17,142 nucleotides of DNA from JBKPDV01 sp046728075 (lineage in GTDB: Bacteria > Acidobacteriota > Thermoanaerobaculia > UBA5066 > Gp7-AA6). The stretch's first letter is position 1. Each line of letters starts with the position of its first letter. Where the stretch lies: assembly GCA_046728075.1 (NCBI GenBank), contig JBKPDV010000239.1, forward strand, positions 1-17,142, in the 5' to 3' direction. A program made the translations under genes and the position numbers. Shown piece by piece: positions 9,399-17,142 of this stretch. Below the pieces are notes generated by a model, which saw only the letters and a program-made list of their open reading frames with translations, had not been told where the DNA came from and searched no databases.

Positions 9399-12300
9399 TT
9401 CTGCCCGGTCTCGCGGTCGAGCTCCGTGTGGGGGAACTCGGTAGAGACCTCGACCTTCAGCGCCGGATTCGGATTGCGAAGCGCGCCGAGATAAGTGGTG
9501 CGCGGCCGCGTGCCGAGCTCTTCTAAGAGCGAGTAGTTGCGCGGGTCGCGGCGCAGCTTCGAGACGCGGCTCTCGCCGTCGGCGAGGTCGCCGAAGACGA
9601 TCGCCTGAGCCGGGCACGCCTGGGCGCAGGCCGGCGTGATCTCGCCGTCCCGCACGCGGCGATTCCCGATGTCCGCGTCGATCTTGGCGGAGGTGATGCG
9701 CTGGACGCAGTAGGTGCACTTCTCCATCACGCCTCGCCAGCGCACCGTCACGTCCGGATTGGCGAGCATCTTCATGCTGGGCGCGCGGAACTGCGTCGAG
9801 TAATGGTAGAAGTTGAAGCGCCGCACTTTGTAGGGACAGTTGTTCGAGCAGTACTTGGTCCCGACGCAGCGGTTGTAGACCATGTCGTTCAGCCCCTCGG
9901 CGCTGTGGACGGTCGCGGCGACGGGACAGACCTGCTCGCACGGGGCCTTCTCGCAGTGCATGCAGGGGACCGGCTGATAGAAGTGCTGCGGATTGGCCGG
10001 ATCTCCTTCGTAGTAGTGGTCGATGCGCAGCCAATGCATCTCGCGCCCGCGGTGGACTTGGTCCTTGCCAACAATAGGGATATTGTTTTCCGCCTGGCAG
10101 GCGATCACGCAGGCGTTACAGCCGATGCAGGAGTTCAGGTCGATCGCCATCCCCCACGCGTAGGTGTCGGAGGGGTAGTGGGGGTAGAGAGTCATCTCCG
10201 GCGCAACGGGCTTCTCGTGCTCGTAGACGAACTTGGGATTGCGCCGGAAGTCCTCGACCGTAGCGGCCCGGACGATCTCTCGCCCCTCCATGTTCTGGTG
10301 GAGCTGCGTGCAGGCGAGATCGCGGCGCTCGCCGGTCTTTGTGAGCTCGACCCCGGAGCCCCACCAGGGCGTGGTGGACGGACGGATCCGATAGGCGTCG
10401 AAACCGGATCCGTTGCCAAAGTGCCCGGCGCGGGTACGGCCGTAACCGAGGTACACGGTGACGGAATTGTCCGGCAGTCCTGGCTCGATCCACACCGGCG
10501 CGCGCACGCTCGCTCCGCGGTACGTGAGATCGACGAGGTCTTCCTTCTGGAGTCCCAGATGCTGCGCGGTCGCGAGGGAAAGCAGCGCCGCGTTGTCCCA
10601 GGTCAGCTTCGTGATCGGGTGGGGGAGCTCCTGGAGCCAGCCGTTGTTGGCGAACCGGCCGTCGTAAATTTTCGGATCGGGGCGGAAGACGATCTCGAGA
10701 GATGAGGCCGGGGCGCTGGGCACTGGGCGCTCCCCGCTGGTGGGCGGTTCGTCGAGCGGCTCGGAGGTGATCTCCGCCGGATTCTTCCGGGCGGCGGCGG
10801 TCTTTGCGGCGCGAGGCGCGAACGCGGTGCCCTCGATGACGCCGTCGTGCAGGGCCTTGCGCCAGCTCGACTCGAAGTTCCCCTTCATCTGATTCTGCCA
10901 GGTCGCGCGCACGAGCTCGTAGCCGGACCTCTCCGGGTTCGGTGAGAACGCGGCGAGGACCTCATGCGCGGACTTGCCGTCGTAGAGCGGCGCGATCAAG
11001 GGCTGAACGATCGAGGCCGTTCCGTCGAAGGCGCGGGCGTCGCTCCAGGACTCCAGATAGTGAGCGGCCGGAACGTGCCAGTGACAGCCGACGGAGGTCT
11101 CGTCTTGATAGAGAGACTGGTGAACCCGCAGCTTCACCTTCTCGAGTGCAGCGCCAAACTTCAGATCCGCCGGCGCGTCGTAGACGGGGTTGCCGCCGAG
11201 CATCACGAGCGTCGAGACGTGCCCCGCATTCATGTCTTTCACGAGCTCGAACAGATCGATCATCTGAGAACCCGGCTTCGCTTCGATCGGGTCGATCGCG
11301 AAGATCGTCTCGCCCCAGTTGTTGAGCGCCGCGTTCATCGCGTGCGCGAGAGCGTGAACCGCGGGGGACTCCGTTTCCCCCGCAAGAACCAGGCTCTTGC
11401 CCCGGTGCGCGGAGAGGTCGCTGACGAGCGCGATTAGGAAGGGATCTTTGGCGAACGCGGATCCGCCAGTCACTCCGGACCCGCCCAGCGCTCCGGCGAG
11501 CGCATTCACGAACGCGTCCATCTCGCCTGCCCGCGTCGGTCGGCGGTGATCCGCATTGGCGCCGGTGACGCTCGCGCTCGACTCGACGACATAGAGCCGG
11601 ACTCCCGGTCCCCCCGCTTCAAGCTCGCGGCGCCTGGCCGCGAAGTCCCGCGCGTGCTTCAGGTGGCCCGGGCCGCAGGCGAGGAAGTCCGCTCCGAGCG
11701 ACAGGATCACCTCCGCGCGGTCGACTCGAGGAAGGACGTCCACGTCGACACCGAAGAAGGAGCGCGCGCCAGCGAACGCGGCGTCGCGATTGACGGGTTC
11801 CCAGGAGATCCACTTCGACGCGGGAAACTCCCGTGCGATCTCGTCCATCTGGGCGATGAGAGTGGGTGAGCAGACGGTCTCGGTCACGAAGCGCAGCCCC
11901 GCGCCGCGCGACGGGCGCTCGGCCTCGAGCGCGAGCCGCATGGCGCCCAGGAAGGCGGGCCACGGCCGAATTTCGTCCAGATACGTCAGCGTCTGAGACC
12001 TGTCCGGATCATAGAGGCCGTAGAGAGACGCCTGCGCAAAGGAGTCGGAGGCGCCGAGGCTCGCGGGATGGAGAGGATTTCCCTCGGCCTTCGTCGGCCG
12101 CCCCGTATGACTCTCGATCAGAAGCCCCGTCGCCCTGCCCGAGAGCGTCATCGACGTGGCGAAAAAGAGAGGCTTACCTCCTGGAATGACTTCCTCGGGC
12201 TGCCGCACGTAGGGCACGATCTTTTCCGCCGGCTGGCGGGTGCACGCCGTCAGTCCCGCGAGCGCGAAAGAGACGCCGAGGAACTTGAAGAGATCCCGCC

Positions 12301-12457
12301 GGTCGAGGCCCATCGCGGAGGCTACGATCTCCTCCGACGATTCGCCCCGCAGGAACCGCTCGAACTCCGGCGTCCCCGCCAGCTCCTCGAGGCTCCGCCA
12401 GTACGTCGGGCTCTCTCCACCAGGATGCACAGGAAGCGAACGATTCTCCTGACTCAC
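9395..12457 (-). CDS. actB: Alternative Complex III iron-sulfur subunit ActB (Tat-exported)
   Basis: A 1020-aa subunit combining a molybdopterin-oxidoreductase-like half without the usual cofactor motifs (about 75-720) with a ferredoxin-like half. The N-terminus has the extended Tat form: YWRSLEELAGTPEF (19-32), then RRDLFKFLG (53-61) and a lipobox-like LTAC with C72. Cysteine groups are C777/780/783/787, C832/835/840/844, C864/870/874 and C914/917/944/948. This fits three [4Fe-4S] and one [3Fe-4S] clusters, as known for ActB; the CVGTKYC site lacks one cysteine. It takes electrons from ActC quinol oxidation to ActA. The start is GTG 12457-12455, with GGAAGG upstream. The linker (about 545-590) is Ala/Pro-rich and contains a heptamer array. 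Confidence 0.96.
10711..10731. repeat. GGGCRCT heptamer array inside actB
   Basis: The plus strand reads GGGCGCT, GGGCACT, GGGCGCT: three 7-bp units with one variable base. It lies in the coding sequence of the ActB interdomain linker and is translated as roughly RPVPSAP. Three units are 21 bases, so the array keeps the reading frame. It is short, so chance is possible, but the period matches the other arrays. Confidence 0.7.
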
Positions 12458-12481
12458 AATCCCGGCGCCCTTCCTTCCTCT

Positions 12482-12516
12482 TTCGACTGTCGACTGTCGA
12501 CTGTCGACTGTCGACT
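12482..12516. repeat. GTCGACT heptamer array in the actA-actB spacer
   Basis: One TTCGACT followed by four perfect GTCGACT units on the plus strand, 7-bp period. It starts 5 bases after the actA stop codon (12522-12524) and fills about half of the 64-bp actA-actB spacer (12458-12521). It has the same orientation as the array at 961 and is opposite to that at 7418. Confidence 0.96.
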
Positions 12517-12521
12517 CTTCC

Positions 12522-13187
12522 CTACCTGTGGCACGTCGAACAACTCTCCAACACCGCGCGACTCCGCAGGTTGTAAGCCCTCACCAGAGCGCGGCCGTAT
12601 TCCTCGCGGTCGATCCCCTCGGGCGGGCTCCAGCCCATCGTGAACACCTCTTCTTTGGGCCGGATGAAGCGTTCCGGATGGCGGTGGCACTCCAGGCACC
12701 ATCCCATCTGAAGGCGCGCGGCCTGAAAGACGAGCGGCATCCGATCGACCCGCCCGTGGCAGGTCTCGCAGCCGATTCCCTTGTTGACGTGGATCGAGTG
12801 GTCGAAATACGCGAAGTCCGGAAGGTCGTTCACGCGCGTCCACTCGAGCGAGCGCCCGGTGCGAAAGCTCTCCCGCACCGGCTCGAGATAGGGGCTTTGC
12901 GCCCAGATCTGCGAATGGCAGTTCATGCACGTCTTCGTCGGCGGGATTCCGGCGAAGGCCGCCTTCTCGACGGTGGTATGGCAGTAGCGGCAGTCGATCC
13001 CGATCCCGCCGACGTGATGGGCGTGGGAAAACTGCACGGGCTGATCGCGCGCGACGTTCTGCTGCGTGGTGTAGGGAGAAGCCTCGAGGTCGTAGAACAT
13101 CCAGAGCATCAGACCGAAGACCGCGACCGCGCCGAAGATCGAGACGCGCGAAATCGTGTTGGTGGAGCGATGGAATATCTGCGCCAT
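12522..13187 (-). CDS. actA: Alternative Complex III pentahaem cytochrome c, ActA
   Basis: A 221-aa protein with one N-terminal helix (about 15-32), acting as membrane anchor, and a periplasmic domain with five CxxCH sites: C66-H70 (CRYCH), C87-H91 (CMNCH), C140-H144 (CETCH), C164-H168 (CLECH) and C216-H220 (CSTCH). Five haems is the number known for ActA. Other family signs are the VQFSHAHH and FDHSIHVNKG segments, which may supply distal histidines. It receives electrons from the ActB clusters. The chain ends one residue after the last haem motif. The ATG at 13187 is preceded only by a weak GGCGG, which lies in a possible hairpin (13197-13211). It is the first gene of the cluster. Confidence 0.96.
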   Translation of the reverse strand: MAQIFHRSTNTISRVSIFGAVAVFGLMLWMFYDLEASPYTTQQNVARDQPVQFSHAHHVGGIGIDCRYCHTTVEKAAFAGIPPTKTCMNCHSQIWAQSPYLEPVRESFRTGRSLEWTRVNDLPDFAYFDHSIHVNKGIGCETCHGRVDRMPLVFQAARLQMGWCLECHRHPERFIRPKEEVFTMGWSPPEGIDREEYGRALVRAYNLRSRAVLESCSTCHR

Positions 13188-13322
13188 CAGATTCGGCCGC
13201 CAAGCCGGCGGTAGTCTAGTTCACCTCCCGACGCGGCAGGAACACAATCGACTCTCCCTCAACAGTTCCTTCCCCACTCTGTCGTCTTGCGCGGCGAGAG
13301 CGAAACCGGCAAGGATGTCCGT
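13188..13322. promoter_or_regulatory. Divergent intergenic region between actA and the ligD-type gene
   Basis: This 135-bp region must hold the promoters of the minus-strand respiratory operon and probably the plus-strand repair gene. On the plus strand TTCACC (13220-13225) and CACAAT (13243-13248) are 17 bases apart, a weak sigma-70-like pair. On the minus strand TAGACT (plus 13213-13218) has TTCCTG 18 bases upstream, also weak. The two candidates would overlap. No clear operator or riboswitch is seen. The regulatory role is inferred from position; the exact boxes are uncertain. Confidence 0.4.
13197..13211 (-). promoter_or_regulatory. Small hairpin in the actA leader
   Basis: CCGCC and GGCGG form a 5-bp GC stem with a 5-base loop, ending 9 bases before the actA ATG. 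On the minus strand the GGCGG arm is the best match to a ribosome binding site for actA, so the hairpin could lower actA initiation. The hairpin is seen directly; the effect is inference. Confidence 0.35.
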
Positions 13323-14645
13323 ATGGGAAAGGACACGGCGACCGCGCTGGAGATCGCGGGCCGCGAGGTGGTGATCACGAACCCGGAGAAGGTGTTCTTT
13401 CCTCGAGCCGGCTACACGAAGCTGGACCTGGCGAAGTATTACGCGGCGGTCGCCGACGGGGCTCTTCGCGGGATCGCGGGGCGTCCGATCGTCTTGAAGC
13501 GCTACGTCAACGGCGCGGAGAAGGAGCCGTTCTTCCAGAAGCGGGCCCCCGAACAGCACCCGGACTGGGTCGAGACGGTCGAGCTCGCCTTCCCGTCGGG
13601 AAGGACGGCACGGGAGGTCGTCGTGCACGACGCGGCGCAGCTCTTGTGGATCGTCAACCTCGGGTGCATCGATCTGAATCCTCACCCGGTGCGCGCCGAT
13701 GATCTCGAGCATCCCGACGAGCTCCGCGTCGATCTCGATCCCGGTCCGGGCGTGCGCTGGGAGGACGTGTGGCGCGTGACGTTGATCGTCCGCGACGTGC
13801 TCGAGGAGAACGGCCTCGTCGGGTGGCCCAAAACGTCCGGATCGCGCGGCATGCACGTCAACGTTCGCGTCGAGCGGCGCTGGAGCTTCGGCCAGGTGCG
13901 GCGTGCCGCGCTGGCTCTGGCCCGCGAGGTGGAGCGGCGCGCGCCCGAGAAGGCGACCAGCAAGTGGTGGAAAGAGGAACGCCACGGCGTCTTCCTCGAC
14001 TACAACCAGAACGCGAAGGATCGCACGGTCGCGTCGGCCTGGTCGGTGCGGCCCACGCCCGACGCCCGTGTGTCGATGCCGCTCGAATGGAGCGAGGTCG
14101 CCGGCTGCGATCCCGCGGCGTTCACATTGGCGACCGCGCCGGCGCGTATGGCCTCCCGCGGCGACGCTTCGGCGGCGATCGACGCCGCCGCGGGATCGCT
14201 CGACAAGCTGCTGGAGCTTTCCGCCGCGCAGGAAGCCTCGGGTCTGGGGGACGCGCCCTGGCCCCCCCACTACAGGAAGCAGGGGGACGAGCCGCCGCGC
14301 GTCGCGCCCTCCCGACGGAAAAGGGCGACCGCAAAACCGAAAGGCGTCGGCCGACGCCAGTCGACCCAACCGCTCATCACTGTCGCGAACGCGAGGCATA
14401 GGGAAGACGCCCTCGCCGGCCTCGAACGTTGGAAGGCGCGGCATCCCGAGGCTGCGGCGCTCTTGAAAGAAGACGACGTCCTCGTCGACTCGATGCGCGG
14501 CCGATCCAGCACCTGGACGCGCATCCGGATCAACCTGCGCCACGTTCCGGAGGTCGAACGCCCTGCAGAGGAGCCGCCCGATCCCGACTACGATCCCTGG
14601 CGCGCATTTCGCTCCGGCGGCCGGGGCCCCTCTGCTTCGAAATGA
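13323..14645 (+). CDS. LigD-type NHEJ DNA polymerase/primase
   Basis: A 440-aa archaeo-eukaryotic primase-type polymerase of the LigD Pol family, which fills and extends ends during non-homologous end joining. Catalytic motifs are visible: DLDPGPG with D137 and D139, SGSRGMH (172-178), and the third acidic residue D226 in FLDYNQNAKDRT. After the roughly 300-residue core, a C-terminal extension holds GDAPWPPHYRK and VDSMRGRSSTWTRIRINLRH, seen in stand-alone LigD-Pol proteins of several phyla as far as I recall. There is no ligase or phosphoesterase domain. The start is ATG 13323, with AAGGA seven bases upstream; a TTG at 13287 is less likely. It is convergent with the ligase gene and divergent from actA. 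Confidence 0.92.
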   Translation: MGKDTATALEIAGREVVITNPEKVFFPRAGYTKLDLAKYYAAVADGALRGIAGRPIVLKRYVNGAEKEPFFQKRAPEQHPDWVETVELAFPSGRTAREVVVHDAAQLLWIVNLGCIDLNPHPVRADDLEHPDELRVDLDPGPGVRWEDVWRVTLIVRDVLEENGLVGWPKTSGSRGMHVNVRVERRWSFGQVRRAALALAREVERRAPEKATSKWWKEERHGVFLDYNQNAKDRTVASAWSVRPTPDARVSMPLEWSEVAGCDPAAFTLATAPARMASRGDASAAIDAAAGSLDKLLELSAAQEASGLGDAPWPPHYRKQGDEPPRVAPSRRKRATAKPKGVGRRQSTQPLITVANARHREDALAGLERWKARHPEAAALLKEDDVLVDSMRGRSSTWTRIRINLRHVPEVERPAEEPPDPDYDPWRAFRSGGRGPSASK

Positions 14646-14656
14646 CTGCAGGTCGA

Positions 14657-14677
14657 CGGGCGAACGCCCGCGTTTCT
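14657..14677 (+). terminator. Candidate intrinsic terminator after the LigD-type gene
   Basis: CGGGCG (14657-14662) and CGCCCG (14665-14670) form a perfect GC stem closed by a tight AA (or GAAC) loop, followed by CGTTTCT. It begins 12 bases after the stop codon at 14645. The T-tract is short, so termination strength is uncertain. It may also serve the convergent ligase gene. Confidence 0.45.
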
Positions 14678-14678
14678 G

Positions 14679-14704
14679 GCTGATAGCTGACAGCTGACAG
14701 CTAA
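14679..14704. repeat. GCTGACA heptamer array at the ligase 3' end
   Basis: GCTGATA, GCTGACA, GCTGACA, then GCTAA on the plus strand, a 7-bp period. In the GCTGACA copies each unit contains the palindrome CAGCTG plus one base. The array overlaps the ligase stop codon (14701-14703) and occupies nearly half of the convergent intergenic region. Confidence 0.88.
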
Positions 14705-15801
14705 CCCCCGCGGCCTCCCCGCGCGCCGAAGACGCGCTCCAGCTCGTAGGCGGGCGTGACCTCCAATTGGTCGTATCGGCAGTCTTTCGGTGGCTTGTCG
14801 GGACGCCAGCGCACGAACTGCGAGGCGTGCCGGAAGCGCGTCCCCTGCATGTGGTCGTACGCGACCTCGCAGACGCGCTCGGGCCGCAGCGGCTCCCAGC
14901 TTAAGTCCTTGCCGCGATTCCAGCGGCTGGTCGCGCCGGGCAGGCGCTGCCCCTTCGCGGCGGCTTCGTCCTGTGCCTGTGCCCAGTCGCGCCAGGGATG
15001 GTCTTCGAGCGCATTCTCTCGCAGGGGCGCGAGCTCTTCGACGAGCTTCCTGCGCGTTTCATTGGTGAATGCGGCGGCGACGCCGACGTGGTGCAGGGTG
15101 CCCTCGTCGTCGTAGAGGCCGAGCAGGAGCGAGCCGACCATCGTGCCGGCGCCGTTCTTGTGCCAGCGGAAGCCCGCGACCACGCAGTCGGCCGTGCGCG
15201 TGTGCTTGACCTTGATCATGGTGCGCTCGCCGGCGCGATACGGTTGATCGAGACGCTTGGCCATGACTCCGTCCAGGCCGGCGCCCTCGAAACGCCGGAA
15301 CCAGTCCTGCGCAAGCGCGCGATCGCGCGTGGCCGGAGAGAGGTGCACGGGCGGCGCCGCGCACGCGAGTAACTTCTCGAGCCGTTCTCGCCGAGCCGCG
15401 AGCGGAATTTCGCGCAAGTCCTCGTCTTCAAACGCGAGGAGATCCCACGCGACGTAAGAAGCGGGCGTCTGTTCGGCCAGGAGCTTCACGCGCGACGCGG
15501 CCGGATGAATGCGCAGAAGCAGCGCCTCGAAGTCGAGCCCGCCGGCCCCGACGATGACGATCTCACCATCGAGAACACAGCGCGCGGGCAGCGCCGCGGC
15601 GAGCGGGGCGACGAGCTCGGGAAAGTATCGGTTCATCGGTTTCTCGTCGCGGCTCTGCAGCAGGATCTCCTCCCCGTCGCGAAAGACCAGCGTCCGAAAG
15701 CCGTCCCACTTCGGCTCGAACTGCCAGCCCTCGCTTCCAGGCAGCGCGTCCGCCGCGCTGGACAACATCGGCGCAAGCGGCGGAGCAAAGGGCAGGGCCA
15801 T
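14701..15801 (-). CDS. ligC: ATP-dependent DNA ligase, LigC-like
   Basis: A 366-aa ATP-dependent ligase with an adenylation domain and an OB-fold domain. Motif I is EPKWDGFR with K31, the residue that carries AMP. DGE (78-80) follows, then VAWDLLAF (117-124), LDGVMAKR (176-183, motif IV) and IKVKHTR (196-202, motif V). The C-terminal part has FRWHKNGAGTMVGSLLLGLY and YDHMQGTRFRHASQFVRW. Size and motif order match stand-alone LigC of actinobacteria and relatives, which seals nicks in minor end-joining or repair pathways. The ATG at 15801 is preceded by AGGA at eight bases. It converges with the LigD-type polymerase gene; together they could form a two-gene version of the LigD functions. No Ku gene lies in the window. 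Confidence 0.93.
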   Translation of the reverse strand: MALPFAPPLAPMLSSAADALPGSEGWQFEPKWDGFRTLVFRDGEEILLQSRDEKPMNRYFPELVAPLAAALPARCVLDGEIVIVGAGGLDFEALLLRIHPAASRVKLLAEQTPASYVAWDLLAFEDEDLREIPLAARRERLEKLLACAAPPVHLSPATRDRALAQDWFRRFEGAGLDGVMAKRLDQPYRAGERTMIKVKHTRTADCVVAGFRWHKNGAGTMVGSLLLGLYDDEGTLHHVGVAAAFTNETRRKLVEELAPLRENALEDHPWRDWAQAQDEAAAKGQRLPGATSRWNRGKDLSWEPLRPERVCEVAYDHMQGTRFRHASQFVRWRPDKPPKDCRYDQLEVTPAYELERVFGARGGRGG

Positions 15802-16046
15802 GGCCCCAATCCTAGATCGTCCGCGGCCCCTCGTTCCCTCGCGAGAAACCCGAAGGCACTTCTGCTACGCCGACACCGTCACAGTCCGGGTCGCGGCGCG
15901 CGAAGTCTCCCGAAGTAACCAAGGGAGGAGGCGCGCGCCGCGGGAGCGGAGCACTGCGCGAGCGACGAGGCGGGCGGTCGAGGCCCTTTGGCCGACCCGA
16001 CCGCCGGCGGCCGTAGCCGCGGCGCTGGCGCGGTGCGGAGCGACGG
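15802..16046. other. Intergenic region with a GC hairpin
   Basis: About 245 bp between the ligase start and the glycoamylase stop. It should contain the ligase promoter; no convincing -10/-35 pair is visible. At 15974-16004, GCGGTCG pairs with CGACCGC and GGCC with GGCC around a short loop, with an asymmetric bulge. This is 43 bases after the glycoamylase stop (minus strand) but has no T-tract, so it is at best a weak terminator. Open frames here look like chance GC-rich reading. Confidence 0.4.
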
Positions 16047-17142
16047 TTACAGCCAGCCGCCGCGGAAGCCGGCCTTTCGCAGGCCGTCGGCGATGTAGCG
16101 GCAGCCGCGCATCAGACTCCAGACGAAGTCGTTTCGGGCGTTCTCGATCATCAGAACGATCGGGCCCTCGTTCAGGCCCAGGATCCAGGGCGAGACCCAT
16201 CCCTCTTCGTGCTTCGTCCTGTCGGGAAAGGTCGGGTTGAAGCTCGCCTCCAGGCCGTAGATCTGGCGATCCTTCAGTTTGATCTCGTGGATGAAGTGTC
16301 GGAGCGTGTCGGAGACTCGTTCCGGCGCGAAGGGGAGAGAGGTCACCACGGCCCAGGGAGAGATCGTGCCGTCGTCCGGCCCGAACGGGGCTCCCCGCCC
16401 GCAGTATCCGAAGAAGTCGCGCTCGACGCCGTCAATCATCAGGGTGGCCGGCCCGGGACCATCGCTCGCCGTGATGCCCCAGCAGGCGCGGCTGTAGTGG
16501 GCAAAGCCTTTCGGGTTGCGGACCGCGTACTCCTGGTGGATGAGCGTCGCGCGCCGGGTGTTCTGAAAATAGTCGAGCTGATATTTGCGCATGAAGTCGT
16601 CCTGGACCTCGCGCAAGTCGATCCAGGCCTGGGGAAGCTGGTGAATGAAGAGCGGCCCCGCGTACAGGTACTCGATTCCGTACACCTTCTTCCACGAATA
16701 GGTGGAGGCCCAGGCGGCGTAGCTCTCCGGCGGGATCGGGTGGGTCGGGGAGCCCAGGGCGAGCAGGTAGAGAAGCAGGGCTTCGCTGTATCCCTGATAG
16801 CGGTAGGAAAGGAATCCCGTCTCGGGTTTCCATCCCTGCGAAAGCGTGGCGCGCCGATTCAGCGCCCAGTTCCAGTCCACGCGGCGATAGAGCGCGTCGG
16901 CCGTCTTTCGGATCTTCGCTTCCGTCGGGTCGTCTCGATCGAAGTATTGCGCGGCCGAAAGCGCTCCCGCGACGAGCAACGCCGTGTCCATGGTCGAAAG
17001 CTCGCTCTCCCAGGTGCGGAGGCCGGTCTTCAGGTCCAGGAAGTGGTAGTAGAAGCCGCGATAACCCGTGGATTCCGCCTCGCGTCCCAGCGGGCTCGCG
17101 TAGTAAAAGGAGTGCGCTGCGGCGACTCGCCGGGCGGCCTCT
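16047..17142 (-). CDS. Glycoamylase-family (PF10091-like) protein, 5' end missing
   Basis: The C-terminal 364 residues of a protein whose frame stays open to the right edge. Conserved blocks of the glycoamylase family are GYRGFYYHFLDLKTG, WESELSTMDTALL, LYAGPLFIHQ, CWGITASDGPGPAT, GAPFGPDDGTISPWA, ASFNPTFP, LNEGPIVLMIEN and GFRGGWL at the end. The family has an (alpha/alpha)6-type fold and includes glucoamylase-annotated proteins and beta-1,2-glucanases (GH144). The exact substrate cannot be read from the sequence. Many members are exported, but the N-terminus is outside the window. An internal ATG at 16991 lies within the conserved ELSTMDTALL block, so it is not the true start. It is unrelated in function to the respiratory cluster. 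Confidence 0.9.
   Translation of the reverse strand, partial: EAARRVAAAHSFYYASPLGREAESTGYRGFYYHFLDLKTGLRTWESELSTMDTALLVAGALSAAQYFDRDDPTEAKIRKTADALYRRVDWNWALNRRATLSQGWKPETGFLSYRYQGYSEALLLYLLALGSPTHPIPPESYAAWASTYSWKKVYGIEYLYAGPLFIHQLPQAWIDLREVQDDFMRKYQLDYFQNTRRATLIHQEYAVRNPKGFAHYSRACWGITASDGPGPATLMIDGVERDFFGYCGRGAPFGPDDGTISPWAVVTSLPFAPERVSDTLRHFIHEIKLKDRQIYGLEASFNPTFPDRTKHEEGWVSPWILGLNEGPIVLMIENARNDFVWSLMRGCRYIADGLRKAGFRGGWL

Noticed and set aside
13221..14543. Long minus-strand open frame (440 codons) opposite the LigD-type gene
   Set aside because: It is antisense to a gene with clear catalytic motifs and its translation is Arg/Gly/Asp-rich with no recognisable domain; long antisense frames are expected at this GC content.
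15865..16200. Minus-strand 111-codon open frame between the ligase and glycoamylase genes
   Set aside because: It overlaps the conserved end of the glycoamylase gene in another frame and has no recognisable features.

Overview
The window is a GC-rich bacterial segment carrying one long respiratory gene cluster, read on the minus strand from about 13187 down to 65, followed on the right by two DNA-repair genes and the end of a carbohydrate-active enzyme. The cluster order is actA-actB-actC-actD-actE-actF, a small unnamed membrane protein, sco, coxB, coxA, coxC, coxD, then a free methionine-R-sulfoxide reductase. This is Alternative Complex III (a quinol:electron-acceptor oxidoreductase that replaces cytochrome bc1) coupled to a caa3-type cytochrome c oxidase. 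The likely electron path is menaquinol/quinol to ActC/ActB, then the haems of ActA and ActE, then the cytochrome c domain fused to CoxB, CuA, and haem a/a3-CuB in CoxA. Sco would load copper into CuA. Nearly every junction overlaps by 1 to 14 bases (mostly ATGA-type), so the cluster is tightly translationally coupled; only actA-actB (64 bp) and coxD-msrC (55 bp) have spacers.

To the right, 13188-13322 is a divergent intergenic region. A LigD-type polymerase gene (plus strand) and a LigC-like ATP-dependent DNA ligase gene (minus strand) follow, converging across 55 bp. A gap of about 245 bp precedes the 3' part of a glycoamylase-family (PF10091-like) protein that runs off the right edge.

Taxonomy is inference only. 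The Alternative Complex III/caa3 operon, a LigD-Pol/ligase pair, high GC and frequent GTG/TTG starts fit Acidobacteriota or a similar soil or sediment phylum, but no marker gene in the window settles this.

The most unusual feature is a set of very short tandem arrays, mostly with a 7-bp period: GTCGACT three times, GCTGACA, GGGCRCT, and perhaps GGGGGGT, plus one 8-bp array CCCCGTCA. Five of them lie at or within a few bases of a stop codon. Two are translated as the N-termini of CoxD and ActE, one forms the C-terminal tail of the sulfoxide reductase, and one lies in the ActB interdomain linker. One GTCGACT array is inverted relative to the other two, so the operon carries both direct and inverted identical arrays. 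I see no CRISPR array, tRNA, rRNA, insertion sequence or defence system.
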